Assembly (NCBI GenBank): GCA_023078685.1
Contig: JALGAS010000001.1
Span: 3,348,001-3,412,000, forward strand
DNA length: 64,000 bases
Source: Neopestalotiopsis rosae
Lineage: Eukaryota > Ascomycota > Sordariomycetes > Amphisphaeriales > Sporocadaceae
Direction: 5' to 3'
The translations under genes were made by a program, and so were the position numbers. Position 1 is the first letter of the stretch. Every line of letters begins with the position of its first letter. Below are positions 11,700 to 22,921 of the stretch, in pieces. Below the pieces are notes generated by a model. It searched no databases. It was not told the DNA's origin and was given only the letters and a program-made list of their open reading frames with translations.

Positions 11700-12238
11700 G
11701 ATGCCTTGTATATCTCTGCTGGTATCTTGGGATCAGATTCAAGTATGAGTAACACAATTTGATACTGATGAGGCTGAGATCATTCACTGTTTGCCATATC
11801 TCCTCTGCGGGGAAGTATGGGCCACAAGCTTGCAGCTCAGCCCCTTCACAGTTAGCATCCCACGTGTCGCCCGGTCTGTATGGCAGCCTGTATGTCACTG
11901 CCCCACAATGGTATTGCCTTGATCAGGCTTTTGAGACGATGGTGGAAATACATCCAATATTGATGCATTAAAAAAGTGCAAAGTCCCGACCATCCTGGTT
12001 GTTATTTCTTCTCATCGCGGGAGAGCAACTGTGACGCTGATATAATATACCCACCGCAGATCACCTGCATGATAACATTAGATGAGCAGGCAAAGCATAT
12101 GTCGCTCGCGTTTGTCGTAATTTTAGGGTGGCATAGTTGTTTGTTTCAGGTTGAACACGTCGCGGATTTCTATAATGCCAATACACTCCGTAGGCTACGT
12201 CGGCCCACCTGAGCAAGGCCTCTGTCCAATTTATATTT
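11700..12238. promoter_or_regulatory. HET gene upstream region
   Basis: The gap lies between the HET start and the stop of the zinc-cluster regulator, both on the minus strand. It should contain the HET promoter and the regulator's 3' end. No clear motif was seen. Confidence 0.3.
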
Positions 12239-14243
12239 TTACTTGTGCAATGTGGCTTGCTTCGTACATTGTTCAAGCGCGTGTTTCGCGACGTGACCAG
12301 CTAATGCCCACGTGCCAGAACATTCATCTAAAGCTTGCAGTAAATACGCCTGTTCTTCGGGAATGCCCAAGGAGGCAACAACCTGCAGGGCTTTTGCCGT
12401 GCCATAGACGAATATGAATGGTGCGTGCTTAAGACTACACTGGTTGCGATATTTCCGTACAATCGCGATTATTACACGTGCGGAGGCTAGGCAGACTTCA
12501 TTGCTATTGCAGTCCTCAATATTGAGGACTACTCGTAGGCTGTGGAAAAGCATACTGGAACAAACATCAGCCTTAAATGAGACGCTACCAATAAGGGCTT
12601 GAATGAGATCATTTGTAATTATACTTACTGTAGTGCAGCAATTGTTGGGGAAATCCTAGTGCTGGTGGCCTGCCATTTGTTCCAATGGAGTGACTGGTCG
12701 AGCGTTATTTCCCAACGGCAGAGCTCCAAGTTTAAGGCATCGATTTGAGCTCGGCGAGGATGCTTCTTCAAGGAGCATAGCTCGTTTAATGCTTTTTGCA
12801 TGATTTTGGCCAGCTGAATCTGCTTTTGAAAGGATGGAACTAGCTGCTGTGCGCGCCCCTGGCCGCAGCTGTCTTCATCGTCACCGGCTGGTAACCAGTC
12901 TTCCATTCCCGGGAAATCTCTAGAGGGTTAGGTCTCATTAGTTGACGGAGAGAGTCAACGGCATTTGAAACCTTACGGTAGACGTGCGGTAATTTCGACA
13001 CCAGCATCTGAGTCCGAAAGGAGCGCTGGTCTCCCAATCATCATACTAATGATCTTGTCGGAGATGTAGCAACCCCAGTAGATGCGGCGCCGAATTTCAA
13101 TATCTTCCAAGCTTAGCGTGCTCTTATCAGCGGCCATATAGTGGCTTGGGTCATTTTGAACGCCTAAATCCTGTGCCATGCGAAAGGCAATGCCTGGGAA
13201 GTAGTCAGGTCAGCAATAACAATATCCAAAATTGGATGATATTAGAAAGACATCATTATATGCACATACCCGAAAACTTCCATCCTCCAGAAAGCTGTCC
13301 TCGACCAATCTCGTACAGGGCCAGGCAGAGGAAAGCCTGGACTGTGGTAATACTGGGATGAGCCATGCCAGAAACCAAGAGTATAGTCTCGGCAGCCGAA
13401 AAAAACTTGTCGCTCATGACCCTTTCTTGCAGTTCTGAGGCCATTGTCATGCCCAAAGCACACATGGCTAGGAGTAAAGGGCCCGACCAGTATTGACGAT
13501 CTTCATAATCGCTAAAGTGGTCACGAAGAAATGCCTCGCGGTAGATGAACATGGAATGCGGATATTGCCATCGAAAAAAGTGCTGCAGCGGTTTTGTGAC
13601 CAGTTCGCCTCGTAGATCGATCCCAAAATCTCGAGCGACTTGCTCCGTGTGCAATTCGCTCACATTCCCGTGGGTTGTGCGATTAGGAAAAGGCCGGGCC
13701 TGGTCTGATGAAGGCAACGTAGTGGAAAATCGATAAATTGACGTTGGGCCATGGTATGATAACAATCCCTCGCTCTCTATGACAAAGTGAGAAGTGAGGC
13801 CCAAGCCAGGGGATTCTTCCTCTGTATCAAGTTCGGGCGCCGGTTGAGACACGAGGTGGTCGCCGAGATCTACTGTGTCGAGGATTTGGTCACGTTCGTC
13901 GGGGTTTGCCGCTTTCAGTCGATTGATCAATTTCTCAAACCAGGCGATGCGGTCTTCCAAGCCTGCCACATAGAGTCGAGATATAGGGCGACGTTTGGTT
14001 TGCTCACGATATTCACAATCGTGACCAGAGCTGGCGCAGTTGGAACAGGGCTCAGTCCGTGTGCATTTAAGCTTACAGCAGGTCAGATTTCAGTTCCAAT
14101 GCGCGACACAGCGCGGTTATTTACGCTGGGAATTCACCTTACGGAACTGACATCGCGTACAACTATCCGAAATTTTAGTAATATTTCAATTGAAACAGTA
14201 GTGAGAATATGACCTACGAAAGTTTGGCTCGATGCGGTGGCAT
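12239..14243 (-). CDS. Zn(II)2Cys6 transcription factor, 558 aa
   Basis: A nuclear DNA-binding regulator of the Gal4 type. Six exons join in phase to 559 codons: 14243-14218, 14162-14138, 14071-13270, 13193-12977, 12919-12629 and 12554-12239. The zinc cluster uses C10, C13, C20, C26, C29 and C36 with spacing 2-6-5-2-6, and reads CTRCQFRKLKC then CSNCASSGHDCEY. Two introns cut it, making first exons of only 26 and 25 nt; the second intron falls after RK, a common place in fungi. The remainder is a fungal-specific TF domain: GIAFRMAQDLG at the exon 3/4 join, then RRRIYWGCYISDKIISMMIGRP, and HMLFHSLRVVL at the last join. The gene is divergent from the BBE-like oxidase at 15561, its most obvious possible target. 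Confidence 0.9.
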
Positions 14244-15560
14244 ACTTTTGTGGTTGTGTGCCGGTGCCGGTGCGTTCCGACGCGCTCTGTTGGCAATGGA
14301 ACAGGGCACTCCAGTGTGGTATGTATATGCCTTGTCGTACCGTTTGAAACTTGGCAGCATTCGGTTCGCGAGAAGGAACGACCCCACTGTCGTCAACTGA
14401 GAGACACGCACGATATACTTCGCCAGTAGGTCGGTGATAAGCAAGGGGCCGTGTCAGTGAATGGCAATCACTCTCGTCTTTGCGTTCAGACAGAAAGCCG
14501 ATAGCGGGGCGTCGGCAGGCGTAGGTCGACCTGGGGGAATCCCCACGTGACCATATACCTACAATTCCTCATACCTGAATACGAAGACATCATGGATCAG
14601 GTATATACCTGAGAAAAATGCGAATTGAATTCCCGGTGTATGGAGAAATCACAATGGTTTCTCAATGTTTCGTTCATTCATACATAGGCTGACGGCTGTT
14701 ATATGGAAGGTGTGCAGAAAGTGTAGAATCATTTCAAATTTGGCACGCTGCGTGGACCAACCAGCAGAGGTCTGTTGTGTACCCCCAAGTTGCGGGTTAG
14801 CGGATTGGTGCCCGCACTACATCACTGTAAACGCAAAACTACCGTTGGTGTCGTCGCTGTCATTCCTTCTTCGAAAAAAGCTGCAAGCTACCAGAATAAG
14901 GTGTCTTCTTCTCGCTTTCTTCTGTTTCATTTATATATCAATTCAGAGCATATACGAAAGTCGCCACTGAGATTGAAAATAGATTTCTGACTGAGAAGTG
15001 CGACGATGAGCAGCGGGTAGCAGAACCGCAAAGTCGCACGCCAGGCGGGGCCACACAGTTGGCGAGCTGCACCCATCGTCTGTCCCTTGCAATTGACCGT
15101 TCTCTTGCTCTGCAAATCTGGGCAAGAAAGCCATCATGTCTCTGTAGCACGCCGCGACTCTTTTGACACAGGAACTGCGCTGATAGAGGCGACATGTAGT
15201 ACGACATGTACCCCTCGATGCAAATTGGGGACAACCGGGACGATCTTCACGCATTGTCATTCCCCGTTACCCGGGATAAGGGTCACACATGGTCGCCATG
15301 TCGCTATAACATGGCTCAATTGGAACAATGTAGATGTATACCGAGGCAAAAGACAGCGCCCAATGGGCAGTACCTACCTGGCTACCGCTGTGGCAACCGT
15401 ATAGATGACCCATATCGTGTTGTCATCCCAGTCACCTGTCCTGGTCTCGACGTATTGTGATGCACTCCTCAAAATTATGTAAAGGACGACTCGAAAAAAT
15501 CTTCATTCCATTTTCATTCTCGCTCTGAACAATTGTTGCGGGCGAAAAGACCTGAAAATC
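14244..15560. promoter_or_regulatory. divergent intergenic region, regulator / oxidase
   Basis: About 1.3 kb separates the starts of the zinc-cluster regulator and the FAD oxidase, so both promoters are here. Several frames of 60-105 codons exist, but none resembles a protein family or continues in phase through splice sites. Confidence 0.4.
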
Positions 15561-17272
15561 ATGCAGACGAACATGCGTTGCATAGCCATGGTGGCCGCCA
15601 TGTTGACTGGTGTTAGAGCCAGCAACAAGACACAATGTGTTGGTTTCCCCGCGAATCTGCCAAGACGGCTTGCTGACGACATTTTGTACTACAGTGTCAG
15701 TCTCTCACTGATATAGCTCAACTGAAAGACAGCGTTTATTACCCAAACACGTCTGCATATGAGGAGCGAATGACGACCTATTGGTCTCTCAGTGCCGCCC
15801 TGGACCCGTGGTGCATGGTGCTTCCGAAAACAGTCGATGATGTGTCTGTAACCATCACTACCCTCGCTGACAATGAGTGCCCCTTCGGCATTCGTGGTGG
15901 TGGTCATGGAGCTCATGCGCTGTCCAATTCTGTCGAGGAGGGCGTCACTCTAGATATGGGTGAGCAAATATCATCTCGTAATCGTCATGTTGGGGGTGAA
16001 GGCGATCGAATACAAACCAGCTGACAATTGCACCAAGGGTGGTTCAACACCACTAGTTACGATGCCGACACAAATATTGCATCCGTTGGTCCAGGGGCGC
16101 ACTGGGCCAGTGTCTACGATACCCTGACTCCTTACGGCGTGACCGTCACTGGAGGCCGAGCGGCGTATGTCGGTGTGGGCGGTTTCCTCCTAGGAGGAGG
16201 GAATTCTTACCATTCTGGCAGCCACGGATTTGCATGCGACCAAGTACAGAACTTTGAGATTGTCCTGGCTGACGGACAAGTCGTCAGTGCTAATGCGGAG
16301 GAAAATCCTGATCTATGGAAGGCACTCAAAGGAGGTTCCGGCAACTTTGGACTGGTCACACGCTTCGACCTCTACGCCATTGAATTTGAGGATCCTTCTG
16401 TCCCCCATATTTGGGGCGGCATCGTGGGCTTCAATTACACGCAATCGGATGCCATGATTGATGCCTTTGTCGACTTTACCAACAATGTCGACAAGGACAT
16501 TTACAGCTCTTCTATCGCAATATGGGGTTACTCGGCCAGCGGCTTTTCCATTCGCTGCGTCCTCGACAACGTTGCCAATCAGGCATATCCCCCGGCCTTC
16601 GACAAGTATCTTAGCATAGGCAATCAAACGTCTAATTCCCTTCGCAGCGAGACCATGACCAACATCACTACCGAACTAGTCAGAGAGCACAAGACTCAGT
16701 ATGTTATAACAGTCCCCGTGTTCGCACCTCAATGAAAAACGTACGCTAATTGACTCGATAGCACTATCTGGTTTACTGGAACCTACGACAATGATCCTCG
16801 TATTCTGAACTTCATAACTACGAAGCACGAAGAATTGATGCTCACCCTCGCCTCCATCCTCGGAGCCGACTCTGGCGTCTTCAGCAGCTGCCAAGCCCAA
16901 CCAATGACCGAGTCCATGATCTCTCAGGCAAAGGGCAACAATGTGCTCGGCTTGGAAGAGCGTCTTGCGACTGCAGGAAAGCCAGGGCTCATGTTTCTCA
17001 TCTACATTGGTATCGAGAGCGCAGAACACGAGGCTCTCGCGTTTCCGCATGTGGAAACATTTTGGGGGGACGTCGAAGAGTATGCCAACTCGATTGGGGG
17101 CAATTGGGACTGGCGGTATCTGAACTACGCCTACAGAACACAGGTGCCGATTTCAGGGTACGGAGCCGAAAATGTAGACTGGCTCCGCGATACGGCACAC
17201 AAGTATGATCCAAAGGGCATCTTCCAGAGGTTGAGGAGTTCGGGCTTCAAGATTCCCGAGTCAAGTCTTTGA
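15561..17272 (+). CDS. secreted FAD-linked oxidoreductase, BBE-like (FAD_binding_4 + BBE)
   Basis: Berberine-bridge-like enzymes oxidise alcohols, sugars or alkaloid-type substrates with bound FAD. The start [20 protein letters not shown] gives a signal peptide. The middle contains [11 protein letters not shown] with the His that usually binds FAD covalently, then [20 protein letters not shown] and [20 protein letters not shown]. No cysteine sits at the usual second FAD-linking place, so attachment is probably single. The C-terminal BBE segment reads [13 protein letters not shown]. Exons 3 and 4 (16038-16698, 16762-17272) and the donor after 15959 are clear. The first intron, around 15692-15730, is unusually short and its exact edges are uncertain; the downstream frame is certain from [13 protein letters not shown]. 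The neighbouring divergent Zn2Cys6 gene may control it. Confidence 0.85.
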
Positions 17273-18551
17273 AGCATACTTTGAATTAAACAAGATGCCA
17301 TAACGAGCAGAAGTCTATATAGAGATATTACATTGTCCAGATTTCCCTCCCTTTGTCTTAGATATTTCTCTATATTGCTCTGATAAAAAGTCATCTAGGT
17401 AAGAAAAAGGTTACATGTTTAAGAAGATTGTTTGGTTTCGATTTCTCTTATTCTGTTTTTTTTCTTTCTTTTTCAAATTCTTTCTTCCCATGCCGTTGGT
17501 TTTGGTGGTCACGCGCAGAGTTCTGTTTGGGTTTGTAGTACATCACATACAAACATGGCTCCTCAAGATTTCGGCATCCTGTCCGCTTTGCACTAGATAG
17601 ACTTTAAGCGTTTATTCCACAATTTGATCAGTAATGATTAATGATCTTGCAAAACTCTAAGATTTGTGATTTCTTTTGCTTGTCATTGCTGGATCGTGAT
17701 TCGATGAGTGTTAGATCGAAACGAAAAGGATAAAAAATAGCGAGGGGCCGCAGCGGGAGCTCCCGCCGGAGCTAGCTTCCTCAGATATAGACTTCAATGT
17801 TTGCCGTTTTCAATGCGGCTGATTCCTCTGAGCAAATAGGCGGGGATTGCACCGACTCGTGCACGTCGGACATTGCTCCGTCTTCTCTCCCATCTGGATT
17901 AGGTTCCCTCTTGTCTCTCCTCTATTCCCATAATTGTCCACGGCTGCACACCACACTACTCACGACGATGTCATCACAAACGCCACGAAAAGCCTCATAT
18001 TTTCTACAACGCCGCGCGATGACAGAAAGGTTTGCGACATAATCGGGCTCCTTTGGCTTCCACAGGGGTGACAATATCTGGAAATATTCAAAAGCGACAG
18101 CTAATTTTTGTATATGCGGCAGCAGTGACCACACTATCATCTTCACTTCAACATCATCTCTTCCCAGAGAGGCCAAGACATCCTCTTCCAGCTACAAGCA
18201 CTATCACAATGCCGCTACCGCGTAGCCATGATCGAAATGAATACAGAGCATTGTTATGGGCCACCGATCAGTGGTGCAAAAATGAGGTGAAAGTGGCTCA
18301 ATTCAAGTCAAGTTTGTTTTATAAAGAACAAATTTCATAAAGGCAAAATGTATGGTATGGATTTCTACATATCTAAATGCAGAATAACCATACGACAAAC
18401 GAATAGAAATGTCTCACTCCAATCCCACGTGGAAGACCACTCTGTTTTAGGTTCGTTGAAACGGAAACCTCACCAGCCAACCCAATTGACAAGCCTTTTG
18501 GAGTAACTAGAAGACTGTAAATATCTGTTGTTGCATCAAAGTCGTGTGTGC
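17273..18551. other. intergenic region between convergent genes
   Basis: No gene is recognised. It contains pyrimidine-rich runs near 17450-17490 and a perfect 14-bp palindrome at 17753-17766. Frames of up to 102 codons carry no family signature. Confidence 0.4.
17753..17766. repeat. perfect 14-bp palindrome
   Basis: GCGGGAGCTCCCGC reads the same on both strands. It could be a dimer-binding site or chance; it lies between convergent genes, so a promoter role is not obvious. Confidence 0.5.
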
Positions 18552-19315
18552 TTAGACACGGAGAGCATGGAAAGAAGCGCTTCCAGGGTTTTCAATTTCC
18601 CGCTTCTTGGACAACTTGAGGCCGTCGTAGGAATCGATGGTGACGGTGATGGTGCCCATCAAACTGGCTGCCTGAGCCTGGATATCGTTGGTTGTACCCT
18701 CGGTGATGCTGATCAGGCCAAATGCGATGGTCTGAAGATGAAAAGGAAAAAGTCAGTCATATATACGAAAGAGCGGTCGGAAAGATAAGAGCAGTGATAG
18801 GGTGCATGCTTACGTCAACGACGCCCTCGACAGATCGAAGGACTGCGGAAACAGGTGCGCCGATGAATGGGACCGTGCTCAACAGGCCAGCCTTGCCAAT
18901 GAGGATGTTGAGAAGGACCTGATGAACCCGTACGAACTCCCGAAAGGCGTCTGCGATGGCCTTTACATCTGCGGTGGCAGTGACCTTGGGAGTACCCTGC
19001 ATCAGGGTGATATCTTGCGTGACAGTATTCACGATATCGGTGAACCCTAGAATGATGTCCTGGGGTATATGTATTAGTGAATTACTGCAATGTTGGATGG
19101 AGCTGGGAGTTAGAACGTACAGGGAATGGTCCAAGGCCGATGACGAGGAGGGGGCCACTGATGAGCGTGACTCTATTTGCCGGGGTTTGAAGGGCCTGTG
19201 ACTTTTGTGTAATGATGTTGATGTTGGCAACTATCTGAGCCGGTGTAAGTACGGCTGCAACGATGTTGCTGAGGCCCAAGACGGCGACAGCGAACTTGGA
19301 GACGGATAGCTGCAT
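18552..19315 (-). CDS. HsbA-like secreted protein (hydrophobic surface binding), 206 aa
   Basis: HsbA proteins are small secreted fungal proteins that adsorb to hydrophobic surfaces and help recruit lytic enzymes. Exons 19315-19121, 19059-18814 and 18731-18552 join in phase to 207 codons. The signal peptide is MQLSVSKFAVAVLGLSNIVAA. The body is rich in Ala, Val, Ile and Thr with amphipathic helices, for example GFTDIVNTVTQDITLMQG and AFREFVRVHQVLLNILIGKA, and the sequence has no internal cysteine, as is usual in the family. A basic KLSKKREIE segment lies before the end. Assignment rests on length, signal, composition and helix pattern rather than on a diagnostic motif. Confidence 0.7.
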
Positions 19316-19925
19316 TGTGCTGAATGTGTGAGACGATGGTCCCGCGTGATTGTTAAGCTTTAATGACGAATATGATGGGATGGGTATCGTGGCGGTTGTG
19401 AGGACCTAGTAATTTCGTTCCCCTCCAGCCAGCCCATAGGGATGGTTTTATATCTGGCAGTGGGGATGAAAATGCATTGAATCTGTAACTATTTCTGGAG
19501 CTGCCGAGAAATTCATCACGGGAGCTGTTGCTAGCGTATACTGAGTAATTTTAATTGCCAGAGGTATATCGCGATCATCTGACATCAGTGAAGGTTGCTT
19601 TACCGCTATATCCCGTTGTTGTAAGACATCCTTACACGGCCACTTCGTCTCCCTCGCGCCCACCAAGCCTATAGCCTTTTGGAGGAATGTTTTCGAATGT
19701 TTCCATGGCTTTTGAAACGCGTAATTGAACCAATGGAACCAATGCCGAGGCCTACCAGTTCTCCAGGAGTGCGAAATACCACGAGCATGTCCACGGCGTG
19801 ACCTGCGCCGTCGACATCTCCGGCAACGGCCTGCATGGAAATTTGTCTTTGAAAAGAAAAATGCCCACACGTATACCGGAAGGCCACCATAGACCAGTAT
19901 GACGATAAGAGTAGCTTTTGCAACG
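19316..19925. promoter_or_regulatory. HsbA-like gene upstream region
   Basis: The gap between the HsbA-like start and the stop of the acetyltransferase gene, both on the minus strand. It must contain the HsbA promoter. Minus-strand frames here overlap the end of the next gene out of phase and look like shadows. Confidence 0.35.
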
Positions 19926-20661
19926 TTACGGCCTCCATATCATGGACCACGTCGTGATTCCTTCGCCATTGTTCTTTGACTGCCCATCGGAACCGACTTT
20001 TCCCTTTCCGAGTACGATTTCCCCTACAACCTCGAATCCATGCTTGAGATAAAGCTCTTTGGATATCTCCGTCGTAGCCTCTAACCATATAGGACGCCCA
20101 TCATTTCGCGCTCGGTTCTGCATGTCGACCAGTAGCCTGCTCGCATGTCCTTGTCGACGACAATCGACTGCCGTGCCCATCATGAAGATATACCAATGCT
20201 CCTTCTGCTCATGCTTTGTGAATGATTTCTTCATGAATGGTTCGGAAGCGCTGCTGTACTCGAAGAGTGTGCGCTTCATGCCGCCGAAACCCAAATTCCA
20301 CAATGCTGAGATGAGGCCTGCCGATAGCATCGTGAAGGGGTTCTCCAAGTCTCTGCCTGGTGGTATAAGAACGCTGCAGCAACTGAAATCAGCTATCTCG
20401 ACAAGCATTGCACCATTAAGGGCGGCTTGGGTAAATAAGGCCGAGAACAGCTGGGGGATCTTTGTTGGATGTTCAGATATGGGATGATCGTGGAGGATCC
20501 ATGTGAAGACCGGATCACCCAGGAATGCAGGTGCCAGAGTGCTAATGGTCCTGTCTAAGTAGTCTGGAGAAAAGTTTGTTTAGTTATTAAGCGAGAGATT
20601 GGCCGCATGCAGAATACCAACCCTTGCCGCCTAGAGTAATCTGTGGTGTTTGAGAGGTCAT
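19926..20661 (-). CDS. GNAT-family N-acetyltransferase, 225 aa
   Basis: Transfers an acetyl group from acetyl-CoA to an unidentified amine. Exons 20661-20622 and 20563-19926 join in phase to 226 codons; the intron has a GTTGGT donor and CTCCAG acceptor. The acetyl-CoA-binding motif A is seen as GTAVDCRRQGHASRLL, followed by ARNDGRPIWLEATTEISKEL and LYLKHGFEVVGEIVLG, the usual motif-B ending. The N-terminal half (ISTLAPAFLGDPVFTWIL) is the kind found in fungal GNATs of this size. The start MTSQTPQITLGGKDYL is the only ATG that splices into the frame. No targeting signal is seen. Confidence 0.85.
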
Positions 20662-21004
20662 GCTGATGGAATTGACGATATCCTGGGTCCAGAGTATGCG
20701 AATATGGGAAGACAATCTAAAATTTTAGAAAAGATTCGAGATTGCTTGTACCAAGGTGCGCGTTAGTAGTGTTGTGGTTTGAAGGAGTAGATTATGACTA
20801 GCAAGGGCTGCACATGCAGCAGGTCTGTTGGTGATCGCACCGCATGCGCTGTCACGCAACCTAGCCGTTGAGGGCGAATTACCAACCGTTGATCATATCC
20901 GCAATTTTTGAATGTGGTTTTACAAAGCCATGCAAGGGATTGAAAATGTGTTATTATTCAGCATAAGTCTGTGCACGCATGCAATGCCTCTTGTCCGCCC
21001 AGTG

Positions 21005-22921
21005 TCATGTTCCGCTCTGAGGACTCACCCACTCAACACCGTCCAGAGTTGTGGTCAATGTTCCGTTCGAGTCCAAAATATTGACCAGCACATCAATGCT
21101 GGCATGATACCCGTCGGGGCTCGTCTTCTTACTACCGTTCACCGCGCCCGTCTGGCAAATGTCGGAATACCAGTCAAAATGAGAAGAGTATAGCGACGGT
21201 AGCGTTGAGGTCACCTCCTCATACCCGTTCAAAAAGCTGAGACCGTCGTCCGAGTAGTTCTTGTATACGACTGATATGGTTCCCACCTGGGGCGCAGTGA
21301 GCCAAGTGACGTTGACTTGTGCGAGCCCTGTGCTTTTCCCAGTGAGTGTGTACTGGCCAGCTGGCGGGATCGAGATATTGGGAGCCGCGCTACCTGCCAC
21401 ATAGGGGACACCCCAGGGAATCACATCATCATGCTCGGACACCTCGAGCGGAGCGCTGGGTTCGCGGCTAGTGAATGTAGCCAAGTACATTCTGTAATTG
21501 CGCCCATATGGCTCGGTTGAATTGTAACAGGGCAGTGGATTTTCGCCACCGCAGGACGGCGAGATTGTGTGCGACTCCCAGTATACAAGCTGGGTGCTGT
21601 CCGGCGACCAGCGGGGGTCAGCCATGCCGTTCCATTCGGGGTCGTCAATGGAGCCAGTTCCAGCGACACCAAAGCCATCTCCGTTAATCTTTTGTCCGTA
21701 ATAACCGCCACGATCGCCGTACCAGTCCAACAGGTATGGCTGGAAGAACCGGCGCGGCCCGTTGTTTCTCGTCGACGCAGGTAGCACATTCGCAATCAGA
21801 TCCACGATTGGAGGGATCCCGCGCATGCCAGCAATGAACATTTGACGGCCGGTACCACGAGTATCCATGATGGCTATCCATTTGTTGTCCTGTGAGAAGG
21901 AAAGCGGGTCGCAGTATTCAGGATGGCTCGTGACTCTTCTTACGGCACCAGTAGTCAAGTGAGAAGCGAAGATATCGATATTGCAGCTCTCCGCAGAGTA
22001 ACCGATGTAAGTGATCTCGCTGCCATCACCACTAAACCCGCGCGCCTCGCCAACGTAGTTCTTGGTAGGGTCATGAAACAGTTGATCTCCAGAGAAGGTA
22101 AGCGGCTGCGGCGAACTGGAGTTGTATAGCAGGGTGACGTTGACAATGTCGTAGCGCGGCACCAGCGGTGTTCCAGTCGTTGGTGAAGGGTTGAAGACAA
22201 TGCGCCCAAAGTACCCATACTGACCTAGGCCTAGGACAGTCGCTGTGAAGGCGTTGAATTGGATGTGAACCTGATCCGGATGCAGGCGTAGCTCTCGGAT
22301 GTCGCCGCCAGCACCAGAATCATCTACTGTTGTGCTCCAACGTAGCGGGTATATGTACGTCTTGTTCGGCGTACAATCGTCGGAGACGAGATCGATCTCG
22401 CCGCAATCGACCACATTTTCGCCAATAAGCAAACGCTTTCCGTCTCTAAACGCCTGGGGATAATCATAATTCAAGTCTACACCTTGCGCGTTTTCGTGCG
22501 GAACGCCACAGGTGATACATTTCCATGGATCGCCATGAGTAAATTTGGTTCCATCTGTTTTGACAATGATGACTTGTAGGCCGCTGTAAATACTGGCTGG
22601 GTCTGGCCAGGCCGGAGCTCCCTGATAGATTACCTGAGCGATAGCGTGTTTACCATCCGGCAGGAAATCGCCTGATTGAAAGGTACCAGCTACTCCATTC
22701 GCGAGACATCCGGTTCCCAATGGATTCAACTCAGCCGTGCACGATCCAGTGTCATTGTTAGGAGCCAGAGGGGGAAGGGACAATTCTGTAATCGCAATTG
22801 GCTCCGGAATTGGTGGAGCTGGAATGTTGTCTCCAGCAGCAGGGGCGGCCCAAGCATACAAGAGCGACGAGCTGGTCAAGATGCGGCCAAACATATTTGC
22901 AATCAGATACTGAAGCATCAT
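21005..22921 (-). CDS. secreted beta-propeller protein, fungal saponin-hydrolase-like, 638 aa
   Basis: The first 30 residues (start MMLQYLIANMFGRI, then LYAWAAPAAG) form a signal peptide. The body has repeated propeller-blade text of TolB/WD40 style, such as GDFLPDGKHAIAQVIYQG, GFSGDGSEITYIGYSAES, SFSQDNKWIAIMDTRGTGRQ and ADPRWSPDSTQLVYWESH, and many N-glycosylation sequons. Length and opening resemble the fungal soyasaponin/saponin hydrolases, secreted enzymes that remove sugar from plant saponins; that name is recalled from family style and should be tested. The frame is open to a GTG at 23014, but ATG 22921 is the first ATG. A perfect donor (GTGAGT) at 21028, with an acceptor near 20969, could replace the last residues with TYAE, ending at 20954. 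Confidence 0.6.
   Translation of the reverse strand: MMLQYLIANMFGRILTSSSLLYAWAAPAAGDNIPAPPIPEPIAITELSLPPLAPNNDTGSCTAELNPLGTGCLANGVAGTFQSGDFLPDGKHAIAQVIYQGAPAWPDPASIYSGLQVIIVKTDGTKFTHGDPWKCITCGVPHENAQGVDLNYDYPQAFRDGKRLLIGENVVDCGEIDLVSDDCTPNKTYIYPLRWSTTVDDSGAGGDIRELRLHPDQVHIQFNAFTATVLGLGQYGYFGRIVFNPSPTTGTPLVPRYDIVNVTLLYNSSSPQPLTFSGDQLFHDPTKNYVGEARGFSGDGSEITYIGYSAESCNIDIFASHLTTGAVRRVTSHPEYCDPLSFSQDNKWIAIMDTRGTGRQMFIAGMRGIPPIVDLIANVLPASTRNNGPRRFFQPYLLDWYGDRGGYYGQKINGDGFGVAGTGSIDDPEWNGMADPRWSPDSTQLVYWESHTISPSCGGENPLPCYNSTEPYGRNYRMYLATFTSREPSAPLEVSEHDDVIPWGVPYVAGSAAPNISIPPAGQYTLTGKSTGLAQVNVTWLTAPQVGTISVVYKNYSDDGLSFLNGYEEVTSTLPSLYSSHFDWYSDICQTGAVNGSKKTSPDGYHASIDVLVNILDSNGTLTTTLDGVEWVSPQSGT

Noticed and set aside
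18722..18731. Apparent frameshift in the last exon of the HsbA-like gene
   Set aside because: It came from misreading a run of A as four bases; with three, exon 3 is 180 nt and all exons join in phase.
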